A stretch of DNA of 64,000 nt from Clostridia bacterium. GTDB lineage: Bacteria; Bacillota; Clostridia; Christensenellales; Aristaeellaceae. The notes below the pieces were generated by a model. That model worked only from the letters and a program-made list of their open reading frames with translations. It made no database searches and was not told the origin of the DNA. Position 1 is the stretch's first letter, and each line of letters starts with the position of its first letter. Positions 43,528 to 51,362 of this stretch are shown here, piece after piece. Location: contig JAFZOG010000026.1 in assembly GCA_017550745.1 (NCBI GenBank), positions 1 to 64,000 of the forward strand, read 5' to 3'. A program made the translations under genes and the position numbers.

Positions 43528-44391
43528 TTACCCCAGCCCGAATACCGCCAGGATCCCGTCCGCCACAGCGCCCTGCACCGTGTAAACGACCGTGCTGATG
43601 GCGGAAGAAATGAACCGGGTGAAGTAAAGCAGGACCATCATGGCGATCATCACGATGTTGACCACCTTGGCGGGGATATGCAGCCTGCCGCGCAGGAAAA
43701 TGTCGTTGACCACGTGGTAACCGTCCAGCGGCGGGATGGGCAAAAGGTTGAACACGGCCAGGCTCAGGTTGATACGGGCAAAGAACATCAGGAAGCGCTG
43801 GACGTACAGAAGCCAGGGCGTACGCAGGAAGCTGTTGAAAGCGTCGGTGCCCTTGCTCAGCACATAAGCGCTGTTTTCCCCCGCCGCGGCGGTAAACAGC
43901 ACGTTTTCTCCCGATATTACGGAATAAAAATTATACCCGTCAAAGCGCAGGAAATCCCGCCGGGCCAGCAGGGGGAAGGAACCGGACAATTTGTCCAATT
44001 CCCATAATTCGGGATCCCATAACAGCTCATTCACGCCGGTCATGATCAGCATGGCCGCCAAAAACAGGCACAGGTTCATCACGATGCCCGCGATGGACAC
44101 CAATAGATCGTCCCGGCGGAAGTTTTTATAATTCCGGGGATTGACCGGCACGGGCCGCGCCCAGCCGAAGCCGAACAGAAACATGAACAGCGTGCCGATG
44201 GGATCCAGATGGCGCAGGGGATTAAAGCTCAGCCGCCCCATCATCTGCGCCGTCGGGTCGCCGCAGCGCAGGGCAACATAGCCATGGGCCAGCTCATGCA
44301 GCGTCAGGGCGATCAGAATCGCCGGAAGATTATATAAAAGAATGATCAGCGTGCCCCGCGGGTCGCTTTGCAGGCTGGAAAGAATGCCCAC
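43528..44391 (-). CDS. Site-2 protease family metallopeptidase (M50)
   Basis: A 287-residue membrane zinc protease. The metal motif [14 protein letters not shown] (HExxH) is near residue 31, [14 protein letters not shown] near 58 and [15 protein letters not shown] near 211 supply the third ligand region. Spans surround each motif. GTG 44391 is chosen: AAGGGAG lies eight bases upstream, and a TATAAT on the minus strand at 44423-44428 puts the transcript start near 44416, below the alternative TTG at 44421. It is commonly located near scpAB in Clostridia. Confidence 0.92.
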   Translation of the reverse strand: MGILSSLQSDPRGTLIILLYNLPAILIALTLHELAHGYVALRCGDPTAQMMGRLSFNPLRHLDPIGTLFMFLFGFGWARPVPVNPRNYKNFRRDDLLVSIAGIVMNLCLFLAAMLIMTGVNELLWDPELWELDKLSGSFPLLARRDFLRFDGYNFYSVISGENVLFTAAAGENSAYVLSKGTDAFNSFLRTPWLLYVQRFLMFFARINLSLAVFNLLPIPPLDGYHVVNDIFLRGRLHIPAKVVNIVMIAMMVLLYFTRFISSAISTVVYTVQGAVADGILAVFGLG

Positions 44392-44461
44392 ACGTGTTTC
44401 TCCCTTCGAAAGATTTACCAATATTATATCTGATCATGCCGGAAAACACAAGCCATGCAAG

Positions 44462-44490
44462 AAAAAACCCGCGCATTTGAATCGCGCGGG
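44462..44490 (-). terminator. Terminator of the ATPase gene
   Basis: CCCGCGC pairs with GCGCGGG on the minus strand and is followed by TTTTTTCTT. It sits between the ATPase stop and the protease promoter. Confidence 0.8.
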
Positions 44491-44500
44491 CCATAGCTTT

Positions 44501-45520
44501 TTACGGCAGGGTTTTGAGGAACTTCTCTCTGGTCTCATCCAGCCGGTCATAATCCATGGCGTCGATGTAGAAACGCTCCAGCGCGTCGTGGCGGGCTTTC
44601 GCGTTGGCCAGGGCTTCCACCGCCTGGTTCCGCATCAGGTCAAAGGCCGCGCGGTCAAAGGCCAGGCGCGAGGCCTCCCGGCGCAGGATGCCCGCGTCAA
44701 AGGCCGGGGTGAATACCGTGGCGTCCGCGGCGACGGCAGATGTAAAGCATACGCCGCTCACCGCCACATGGGCCAGCTTCCGCGCGTCCAGCGGGTCGTG
44801 ATAAGCGGCGCGGGCAATATCCCGGCGTTTCGCAGCCTCCCACACGGGGCGAAGCAGGGAATCGGCGTCAAAGCCCCAGGGCGCGTCCAGGCTGTATACC
44901 GTGCCGGTGAGGGCCGCGTCCAATTGCTGCAATACACCTTTCCAGGTGATCGCCTGGGCGAAGGCGTGGGTTTCAAGGCCCGGCTCCGCGCTGGGCAGCA
45001 GCGACACCCATTCCCGCTGCAGGATTCGCTTCTCCGCTTCAGGCAGCGCCGCGTCGTATACCGCCGCCGCGTCCTCGCACACGGCCAGCGCAGCCCTGAG
45101 ATACCGGTAAGCCTGGGCGTAGCAGCCGGATATTTCCCGGGTCAGCGCCGTGATTTCCTCCGCCTGCTCGGCCAGGGCTTCTTCGTCCAGGCATTCTCCC
45201 AGATTCAGGATGCCGTCCGCCGCCCCCGGCGCCACGGGGTCCACCACATGCGGCGCTGTGCCGTCCAGGATCAAAAAACCGGCCTGGGGCGCCAGCACCG
45301 CGTCCAGGCTGTCCGGGTCCCCGGAGCAGTGGTAATAACCCACCGCAAGGCCCCGCTTCTCATAGTGCTTGCCCACTTTTCCCATCAGCGTGCTTTTGCC
45401 CACGCCCGGCCCGCCCTTCAAAATCACCGTGCGCTTTGCCTGCCGCCGCAAATCCTCAAAAAACCCTACGAACCCCGCCGCCGTGTTTCCCCCCGGAAAC
45501 AGATGCCAGTTTCGCTTCAT
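44501..45520 (-). CDS. P-loop ATPase of the PRK06851 type
   Basis: A 339-residue ATPase. It starts MKRNWHLFPGGNTAAGFVGFF; Walker A is LKGGPGVGKSTLMGKVG near residue 36 and GYYHCSGDPDSLDAV near 61 is the following conserved block, LDGTAPHVVDP near 87. This N-terminal GGNTxxGF...GxPGxGKS pattern marks the PRK06851 ATPase group, which usually carries two ATPase repeats; the second repeat here is less obvious (AKLAHVAV segment). Function unknown, possibly sporulation-related. GGGGGG seven bases before 45520 fixes the start. Confidence 0.8.
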   Translation of the reverse strand: MKRNWHLFPGGNTAAGFVGFFEDLRRQAKRTVILKGGPGVGKSTLMGKVGKHYEKRGLAVGYYHCSGDPDSLDAVLAPQAGFLILDGTAPHVVDPVAPGAADGILNLGECLDEEALAEQAEEITALTREISGCYAQAYRYLRAALAVCEDAAAVYDAALPEAEKRILQREWVSLLPSAEPGLETHAFAQAITWKGVLQQLDAALTGTVYSLDAPWGFDADSLLRPVWEAAKRRDIARAAYHDPLDARKLAHVAVSGVCFTSAVAADATVFTPAFDAGILRREASRLAFDRAAFDLMRNQAVEALANAKARHDALERFYIDAMDYDRLDETREKFLKTLP

Positions 45521-45583
45521 GCCGCCGCCCCCCTTTGTCAAGTCATCCCACTGTATGCGCCGGGCCGAAAAAATATCCCTGGC

Positions 45584-45612
45584 TTGCATGTGGGAAAAAT
45601 ATCCGGTATAAT
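45584..45612 (+). promoter_or_regulatory. Promoter of recD2
   Basis: TTGCAT (45584-45589) and TATAAT (45607-45612), 17 bases apart, about 35 bases before the ATG. Confidence 0.7.
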
Positions 45613-45645
45613 AGGGACGATTCTTTTCATGGGAGGCGCCCTACG

Positions 45646-47850
45646 ATGGCCGATGCACCCCAGGAGGCCCGGCAGCTGGAAGCCGTGATCGTGGATACCG
45701 TTTTTCGCAACGAGGAAAACGGCTATTCCGTCGTGGAAGTGCGCGTGGGCCGGGAGAGGGTCATGGCCGTGGGCGCGCTGCCCGCCCTCGCCGCCGGGGA
45801 ACAGGTGCTGCTGGACGGCGGCTGGGTGGAGCATCCCCAGTACGGCAGGCAGTGGAAAGCTTCGGGCTGTGAAATCAGAAAGCCCACCACCCTGCTGGGC
45901 ATTGAACGGTATTTGGGCTCCGGGCTGATCCACGGCGTGGGGCCGTCCACAGCGAAGCTGCTGGTGCAGGAATTCGGCAAGCGCACGCTGGATATATTAT
46001 CAGAGCATCCGGAACGGCTGACGGAGGTGCCGGGCATCGGGAAAAAACGCGCCCAGCAGATCGCCAAGTCCTATCTGGAGCAGTACGGCGCCCGGGAAGC
46101 CATGGTGTTTTTGCAGAGCTACGGCGTATCCGCCTCCCTCGCAGTAAAAATCAGCAAACGATACGGGGCCGACGCCCAACAGAAAATACGTGAGAATCCC
46201 TACCGGCTCATCGACGACATCGAGGGCGTGGGCTTTCTGACCGCGGACCGCATCGCCCTCTCCCTGGGCATTCCCCAGGACAGCGAATACCGCCTGCAGG
46301 CCGGCATCAAATACGCCCTGCAGGAAGCCGCGGGCGAAGGGCACACCTATCTGCCCCGGGACCTCCTTCTGCAAAGGGCGGCCTCGGGCCTGCGCGTGTC
46401 CGGGGATCTGCTGCTTAATCATCTGGACAGGCTGCTGTTCAGCCGCGAAATCATCGCCATGGACATGGGCGGCATCGACGCCATGATGCTGAGCGCGTAT
46501 TTCTACGCGGAAAAAGAAATCGCCCGGTATCTGCGGCTGCTGATGGGCAAGGCCCAGGCGGTCATCCAGCCCGCCGTTCAGCAGGAAATCCGGGATTTTG
46601 AACGGGAAAACAGGATCCAGTTCAGCGAAAAGCAGCGTTTGGCCGTGTCCGAGGCCGTGGGGCGGGGTGTGGCCGTCATCACCGGCGGCCCCGGCACGGG
46701 AAAAACAACCATCATCAACTGTATGCTGTCGCTGCTGGGCCGGGGCGTGTATCTGGCCGCGCCCACCGGCCGCGCCGCCAAGCGCATGAGCGAAGCCACC
46801 GGCCACGAGGCCAAAACCCTCCACCGCCTGCTGGAATTCAACGGCGACGACGGGCACTTCCTCCGGGACGAGCAGAACCCGCTGGATTGCGCCTGCCTGA
46901 TCGTGGATGAAATGAGCATGGTGGACGTGTTTCTGATGCGTTCCCTGCTCCGGGCATTGAAGCCCGGCACACGGCTTATCATGGTGGGCGACGCCGACCA
47001 GCTGCCCTCCGTCGGCGCGGGCAACGTGCTGGGGGACATTCTGAAAAGCGGCGTGATCCCCTCCGTGCGGCTCACCGACATTTTCCGCCAGAGCGAAACA
47101 AGCCTGATCGTGCTGAACGCCCACCGCATCAACCATGGGGAAGCGCCCATCCTGAACCAGAAGGGCAGCGACTTTTTCTTTGAGCGCCGCCCCCAGCCCG
47201 ACGCCGCGGCGGAAACCATCGTGGGGCTTTGTACCCAGCGCCTCCCTGCCTTTCTGCATACGAACGCCCCCATGCGGGATATTCAGGTGCTCGCTCCCAC
47301 CAAGAAGGCCGGGGCGGGGGTGTACCAGCTGAACGCCATGCTGCAGGCCGCGTTCAACCCGCCGGGACGGGACAGGCCGGAAATCCATTACGGTGAAACC
47401 GCCTACCGCCTGGGCGACAAGGTGATGCACGTAAAAAACAATTATCAGCTCCCCTGGAAGGCCGACGACGGCACGGAGGGCGAGGGCGTGTTCAACGGGG
47501 ACGTGGGCTTCATTTTCAAGGTGGACACCCAGGACAGGATCATCACCGTGCGCTACGACGACGAACGCACCGTGGAATACGACTACCAGCAGCTGGAAGA
47601 GCTGGAGCTGGCCTATTGCCTTTCCGTACACAAGAGCCAGGGCAGCGAGTTCCCCTGCGTGGTGATGCCCGTAGTGGGCGGCCCGCCGAAGCTGCTGACC
47701 AGGAACCTGTTTTATACGGCCCTCACCCGCGCCCGGAAGCTGGTGGTGCTGGTAGGCCGGGAGGACGCCATCGCCGCCATGGTGCGCAACGACCATATCG
47801 CCGCCAGGTATACGACCCTGCAGCAGCGGCTCATGGAAGAAATCGGTTAA
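45646..47850 (+). CDS. recD2: RecD2-type SF1B DNA helicase
   Basis: A 734-residue 5'-3' helicase acting outside a RecBCD complex, with roles in mismatch repair and replication restart. The N-terminal region has an OB-like part and HhH repeats (EVPGIGKKRAQQIAKSYLE near 128; NPYRLIDDIEGVGFLTADRIA near 184). The helicase motifs are Walker A ITGGPGTGKTT near 345, LAAPTGRAAKRMSEATG near 370, LIVDEMSMVDV near 418, VGDADQLPSVGAGNVL near 446 and SVHKSQGSEFP near 660 in the C-terminal UvrD-like part. GGGAGG precedes ATG 45646 with a promoter 35 bases upstream; an upstream in-frame ATG would lie before the promoter. Confidence 0.95.
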   Translation: MADAPQEARQLEAVIVDTVFRNEENGYSVVEVRVGRERVMAVGALPALAAGEQVLLDGGWVEHPQYGRQWKASGCEIRKPTTLLGIERYLGSGLIHGVGPSTAKLLVQEFGKRTLDILSEHPERLTEVPGIGKKRAQQIAKSYLEQYGAREAMVFLQSYGVSASLAVKISKRYGADAQQKIRENPYRLIDDIEGVGFLTADRIALSLGIPQDSEYRLQAGIKYALQEAAGEGHTYLPRDLLLQRAASGLRVSGDLLLNHLDRLLFSREIIAMDMGGIDAMMLSAYFYAEKEIARYLRLLMGKAQAVIQPAVQQEIRDFERENRIQFSEKQRLAVSEAVGRGVAVITGGPGTGKTTIINCMLSLLGRGVYLAAPTGRAAKRMSEATGHEAKTLHRLLEFNGDDGHFLRDEQNPLDCACLIVDEMSMVDVFLMRSLLRALKPGTRLIMVGDADQLPSVGAGNVLGDILKSGVIPSVRLTDIFRQSETSLIVLNAHRINHGEAPILNQKGSDFFFERRPQPDAAAETIVGLCTQRLPAFLHTNAPMRDIQVLAPTKKAGAGVYQLNAMLQAAFNPPGRDRPEIHYGETAYRLGDKVMHVKNNYQLPWKADDGTEGEGVFNGDVGFIFKVDTQDRIITVRYDDERTVEYDYQQLEELELAYCLSVHKSQGSEFPCVVMPVVGGPPKLLTRNLFYTALTRARKLVVLVGREDAIAAMVRNDHIAARYTTLQQRLMEEIG

Positions 47851-47878
47851 TATTTTTATTTCAGGAGGATAACAAGCC

Positions 47879-49066
47879 TTGCTTCGCATCGGACAATTTA
47901 CAGATACATTTCTTCCCGTGGTGGACGGCGTGGGGCGGGTGGCCCTGGCTTATTCGGAAACCCTGTGCAAACTGGGCCACCAGGTGACTGTGGTGACCCC
48001 CATGTATGACACCGGATATCGGGGCGGGTATCCCTTTGAGATGGTGGACTATTCCGCGAAGGCAGTGCCCGGCATGAAGCAGTATAAGACCGGGGAAGCC
48101 CCCTGGGACCCGCATTACCGCAAGCGCATGCGCATGATCCCCCTGGACGTGCTGCACGCCCACAGTCCCTTCACCGCGGGCAGCGAAGCCCTGCGGCTGG
48201 CCGTGCTGCGGAAAATCCCGCTGGTAGCCACCTTCCATTCCAAGTATTACGACGATTTTTTGAAAGTCACCAGGTCCGAAACCCTGGCCAAGGCGGGGGT
48301 CAAATTCGTGGTGGATTTCTATAACCGCTGCGATGAGGTATGGGCTGTGGGCCAGAACACCGCCGACGTGCTGCACACCTACGGTTATGAGGGAGACATT
48401 CAGGTGATGCCCAACGGCGTGACGCTGCGCCAGGCAAAGCCCGGCGCAGTGGAAGAAGTGAACCGCCGCTGGGGGCTGAAAAAAGAGCCGCTGCTCCTGT
48501 TCGTGGGCCAGATGAACTGGAAAAAGAATATCCTCTGCGTGCTGGAGGCCTGCGCGGAGCTGAAAAAACAAGGGAACAGATTTCACCTGATCCTGGCGGG
48601 CCAGGGGCCTGACCTGCGGGAGATCGAGCATAAAATCAGCGAACTGAACCTGAAAGACCGAACCCATCTGGCGGGCCACATCACGGACATGGACCTGCTG
48701 GACGGCCTGTACCGCAGGGCATCCCTCTTCTGCTTCCCCTCGCTGTACGACGCCGCGCCGATGGTTGTGCGGGAAGCCGCGGTGATGGGCACGCCCGCTG
48801 TGATGGTGCGGGGCAGCACCGCCGCGGAAATCATCCGGGACGGGGAAAACGGTTTTCTGTGTGAAAACGACGCCCTTGATCTGGCGCGCGTCATTTCCAA
48901 CGCTTTCGTCGATCAGGAAAAGCTGAACGAAATCGGAAAGAAAGCCCAGGAAACGATCCCCATTCCCTGGGACGGCATCATGGAGCAGGCCGTGGCGCGC
49001 TACACGCGCCTCATCGCCCTGGGCAAGGAAGGCAAGCTCACGCGGAAGTACCTGCGGGTGATTTAA
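47879..49066 (+). CDS. Glycosyltransferase family 4
   Basis: A 395-residue GT-B glycosyltransferase using a nucleotide sugar. N-terminal acceptor domain begins LRIGQFTDTFLPVVDGVGRV with TFHSKYYDDF near 117; the C-terminal domain has VMPNGVT near 176, LLLFVGQMNWKKNI near 202, the E-x7-E motif region FPSLYDAAPMVVREAAVMGTP near 283. Related enzymes make glycolipids such as diglucosyl diacylglycerol (the VDGVGRV start resembles that group), but the substrate is not proven. TTG start with AGGAGG ten bases upstream. It follows recD2 by 28 bases. Confidence 0.9.
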   Translation: MLRIGQFTDTFLPVVDGVGRVALAYSETLCKLGHQVTVVTPMYDTGYRGGYPFEMVDYSAKAVPGMKQYKTGEAPWDPHYRKRMRMIPLDVLHAHSPFTAGSEALRLAVLRKIPLVATFHSKYYDDFLKVTRSETLAKAGVKFVVDFYNRCDEVWAVGQNTADVLHTYGYEGDIQVMPNGVTLRQAKPGAVEEVNRRWGLKKEPLLLFVGQMNWKKNILCVLEACAELKKQGNRFHLILAGQGPDLREIEHKISELNLKDRTHLAGHITDMDLLDGLYRRASLFCFPSLYDAAPMVVREAAVMGTPAVMVRGSTAAEIIRDGENGFLCENDALDLARVISNAFVDQEKLNEIGKKAQETIPIPWDGIMEQAVARYTRLIALGKEGKLTRKYLRVI

Positions 49067-49164
49067 GAGAACAGAGTGCAGAGTGCAGATGCAGTTTGTG
49101 CTGATTGGAATCAGAATTGTCAAGCTGTATCTAACTGAACGCTGTACTCTGCACTCTGTTCTCT
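49066..49164. repeat. 99-bp MITE-like element with 19-bp perfect inverted ends
   Basis: AGAGAACAGAGTGCAGAGT (49066-49084) and its exact complement (49146-49164) flank 61 bases without an ORF. It begins inside the glycosyltransferase stop codon and ends just before the spo0A stop; it may also serve as a terminator for both. Confidence 0.9.
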
Positions 49165-49171
49165 AATAGAA

Positions 49172-49942
49172 TCAAGCGCTGTGATCCATTCTCAGCTTAT
49201 CGGCAATCAGGGCGATCAGCTCGCCGTTGGTGGGCTTTTCATTGGGCTGGGCCACCTCACAGCCGAAGGCCTTGTTCAGGGAGTCCACCCTTCCCCGGTT
49301 CCAGGCTACCTCAATGGCGTGGCGGATGGCGCGTTCCACCTTGCTGGAGCTGGTGCCGAAGCGGTGGGCGATGGCGGGATACAGCTCCTTGGTAATGCCG
49401 CTGATCATGGCAGGCTGGGCGATCACCAGCTTGATGCCTTCCCGCAGGTATTGGTAGCCCTTGATGTGCGCCGGGATGCCCATGGCCAGAAACAGGTTGG
49501 ATATTTTATCATCCAGGCTCAGGGTAGAGGGGGAAGGGGTGCAGCTGTCCGGCGGCTCGTCCCTGCGCTGCCGGGCCACGTCCCGGATGCGTTCCAGCAG
49601 CACCTGCAGCTCCACCGGCTTGATCATGTAATACTGCACGCCCAGATCCACCGCCCGGCGGATGAAGTCATCCCGGCCCAGGGCGGTCACGGCAATCACA
49701 TGCGGCTTTTTCTCCGCCGGAATGCTTTGCAGCTGTGAAAGCACCCCGAAGCCGTCCAGTCCGGGCATGATCATATCCAGCAGCATCACGTCCGCCTGCG
49801 TTTCCTGCACCAGCTTCAGCGCGTTCAGGCCGTTCGCCGCTTCCCCCACCACCAGGATGTCCTGCTGTTTTCCGAAGTACTGCGCCATGAAGCCCCTCAG
49901 TTCATCATTGTCCTCTACGATCGCCAATCGGATATTGCCCAT
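49172..49942 (-). CDS. spo0A: Sporulation master regulator Spo0A
   Basis: Response regulator that starts sporulation when phosphorylated. The 256-residue protein has a receiver domain (residues 5-125) with IVEDNDEL, phospho-acceptor LLDMIMPGLDGFG (Asp near 56), and Lys in YYMIKPVEL near 108. The C-terminal Spo0A DNA-binding domain has AHIKGYQYLREGIKLV near 158, YPAIAHRFGTSSSKVERAIRHAIEVAW near 188 and FGCEVAQPNEKPTNGELIALIAD near 228, the classic signature. A 0A box lies about 145 bases upstream. The organism is therefore probably able to form spores. Confidence 0.97.
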   Translation of the reverse strand: MGNIRLAIVEDNDELRGFMAQYFGKQQDILVVGEAANGLNALKLVQETQADVMLLDMIMPGLDGFGVLSQLQSIPAEKKPHVIAVTALGRDDFIRRAVDLGVQYYMIKPVELQVLLERIRDVARQRRDEPPDSCTPSPSTLSLDDKISNLFLAMGIPAHIKGYQYLREGIKLVIAQPAMISGITKELYPAIAHRFGTSSSKVERAIRHAIEVAWNRGRVDSLNKAFGCEVAQPNEKPTNGELIALIADKLRMDHSA

Positions 49943-50011
49943 TTCATGTCACCCTCGCATTCTTGTACTGCATTTTACAGTTTTTTGCATTTATTTGGCA
50001 TTACACAATCT

Positions 50012-50039
50012 ATTTTACCCAAAAGAATAATTTATACAA
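50012..50039 (-). promoter_or_regulatory. Probable spo0A promoter
   Basis: On the minus strand TTGTAT (50034-50039) and TAAAAT (50012-50017) with a 16-base spacer. About 70 bases of leader precede the spo0A start. Confidence 0.5.
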
Positions 50040-50084
50040 GATTTTAGTATCTATAAGAATTATTTCCATGAAAAAAACACGAAT

Positions 50085-50091
50085 TTCGACA
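50085..50091 (-). promoter_or_regulatory. 0A box upstream of spo0A
   Basis: TGTCGAA on the minus strand exactly matches the Spo0A recognition heptamer and would allow autoregulation. It overlaps an inverted repeat GACAGTT/AACTGTC at 50088-50104. Confidence 0.6.
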
Positions 50092-50329
50092 GTTTTGAAC
50101 TGTCAGCGGGGACAAAGAATCTCTTTTTTCCGCTTTTTCCGCGGGCATGAACAGAAACATGTGTTCCATATCCTCCGCTGAAAACGAAAATCCTGTCTGT
50201 TTCATCAAACAAAAAAACCGAAAAAAAGCCGGGTTTTGATCCGCCGAAAACCGCAGCGTACGAAAACTGCACTCACCGTACAAATCATTGCTATATTTCC
50301 TGATATTTACAGGTAAAAAATGTTTTTCC

Positions 50330-50386
50330 TTTACAGTCCCTCTGAAAAGCGGTATGATTTTCCCGTTCATATAAGAACATTTGTTC
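50330..50386 (+). promoter_or_regulatory. lexA box: Promoter overlapped by a LexA-type SOS box
   Basis: TTTACA (50330-50335) and TATGAT (50353-50358), spaced 17 bases. The palindrome GAACATTTGTTC (50375-50386) follows the -10 at the expected start of transcription and matches the Gram-positive LexA box GAAC-N4-GTTC. The small ORF at 50438 is 51 bases downstream. Confidence 0.65.
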
Positions 50387-50437
50387 TGTATTTTCGTTCC
50401 GGCCGCCCCCCCCCGGAGCGAAACAGGAGAGGGAAAG

Positions 50438-50704
50438 ATGAATCAGAATCAGGAAATGCTTTTATATTATTGTGGTCAGCTTCAAACGGAGTGGGCACAA
50501 AAAAAGGCCCTGGCCTATCTGCGCATCCTGACGGAGGCCGGGAGCTGCACTGCGGAGACGAGGGCAGGCGGCAAACCGCTTCCGGCGGACAGGCAGACAG
50601 AACAGGGCTGCAATCAAAAAAGAAAGCGGCAGGAAGGAGGGGAACGAAAGATGGACGGCCGAATCATTTTCCCTGATCCCGAAGAAGATCAGCCACCCGC
50701 CTGA
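50438..50704 (+). CDS. Candidate SOS-controlled small protein, unknown function
   Basis: An 88-residue ORF with AGGAGAGGG four bases before its ATG, in front of which are a promoter and LexA-type box. The N-terminal 32 residues (NQNQEMLLYYCGQLQTEWAQKK) form a helix with hydrophobic face; the rest is polar and basic. The 3' end overlaps the XRE gene on the other strand by about 40 bases. No match recognised. SOS-controlled short proteins include cell-division inhibitors such as YneA, but no LysM or membrane span is seen here, so this stays unassigned. Confidence 0.45.
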   Translation: MNQNQEMLLYYCGQLQTEWAQKKALAYLRILTEAGSCTAETRAGGKPLPADRQTEQGCNQKRKRQEGGERKMDGRIIFPDPEEDQPPA

Positions 50705-51017
50705 GCGCGTCCCATCCCTCCGGGGGCATGGCGGCCAGCGCGCGGAACACCTGCTTGGGGAATTCATCCTGCCCCAGCATCAGGCGGTTCACCGCGTCGT
50801 CCTCATCCGGTTGTGCCAGCATCTCCCCCACGCCGTCCTTGAGCCAGGCGTAAGAAACGCCGAACACCCGGCAAATGAGCCGGAGCGTCTGCTCCTGGGG
50901 CCTGCTGTATCCGTTTTCAATGCGGCTGAGCACGCTCTTTTTCAGGCCGATCTTTTCGCCGAACTGGTCCAGCGTCAGTCCGAAACACTTGCGCACCTGG
51001 CGAATTCTTTCATGCAA
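50664..51017 (-). CDS. XRE family HTH transcriptional regulator
   Basis: A 117-residue regulator with an N-terminal HTH_3 domain: RIRQVRKCFGLTLDQFGEKIGLKKSVLSRIENGYSRPQ (residues 3-40). A C-terminal helical region (residues 75-115) contains FPKQVFRALAAMPPEGWDALRRV. The start is a TTG with GGAGGG six bases upstream. It is divergent from RNase J, whose upstream region contains the palindrome CAGAACTGTTCTG. Confidence 0.9.
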   Translation of the reverse strand: MHERIRQVRKCFGLTLDQFGEKIGLKKSVLSRIENGYSRPQEQTLRLICRVFGVSYAWLKDGVGEMLAQPDEDDAVNRLMLGQDEFPKQVFRALAAMPPEGWDALRRVADLLRDQGK

Positions 51018-51362
51018 AGGAATCCCTCCCTTTTTTCCGCCCCCATTATAACAGAAACAGGGAAAAATCGCAATGAAACAAATCAGCCTTCATGAGAAAC
51101 CGCCGGTGTTTGCCGAAACGGTTGAATTTCCGCCGCCCGATCCCCGTTTTTAATCAGAATCATACAGAAACACGCATTGTTTTTGTCAATAAATCATTCT
51201 GGTATTTTTCAAGAAAGTGTGATATAATAATGACAGAACTGTTCTGATTCTTTTTCAGGACAATTACGTTCAAAACAGCCGCTTCTTTCAGCAAATAGAA
51301 AAATCAATATGCTGTGCGTTTGTTTTCTTCTTTCGTACATTGTGAAATAAAAGGAGGTTTTT
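51018..51362. promoter_or_regulatory. Intergenic region upstream of RNase J
   Basis: Contains an extended -10 promoter (TGATATAAT, TATAAT at 51223-51228) followed at once by a 13-bp palindrome CAGAACTGTTCTG (51234-51246). The rest is AT-rich with no ORF. The palindrome sits where a repressor would block transcription of the RNase J gene; its arms resemble the LexA-type box but with a one-base centre. Confidence 0.5.

Noticed and set aside
46000..47889. A 629-codon minus-strand frame opposite recD2
   Set aside because: Opposite a clear helicase gene and lacking start signal or domains.
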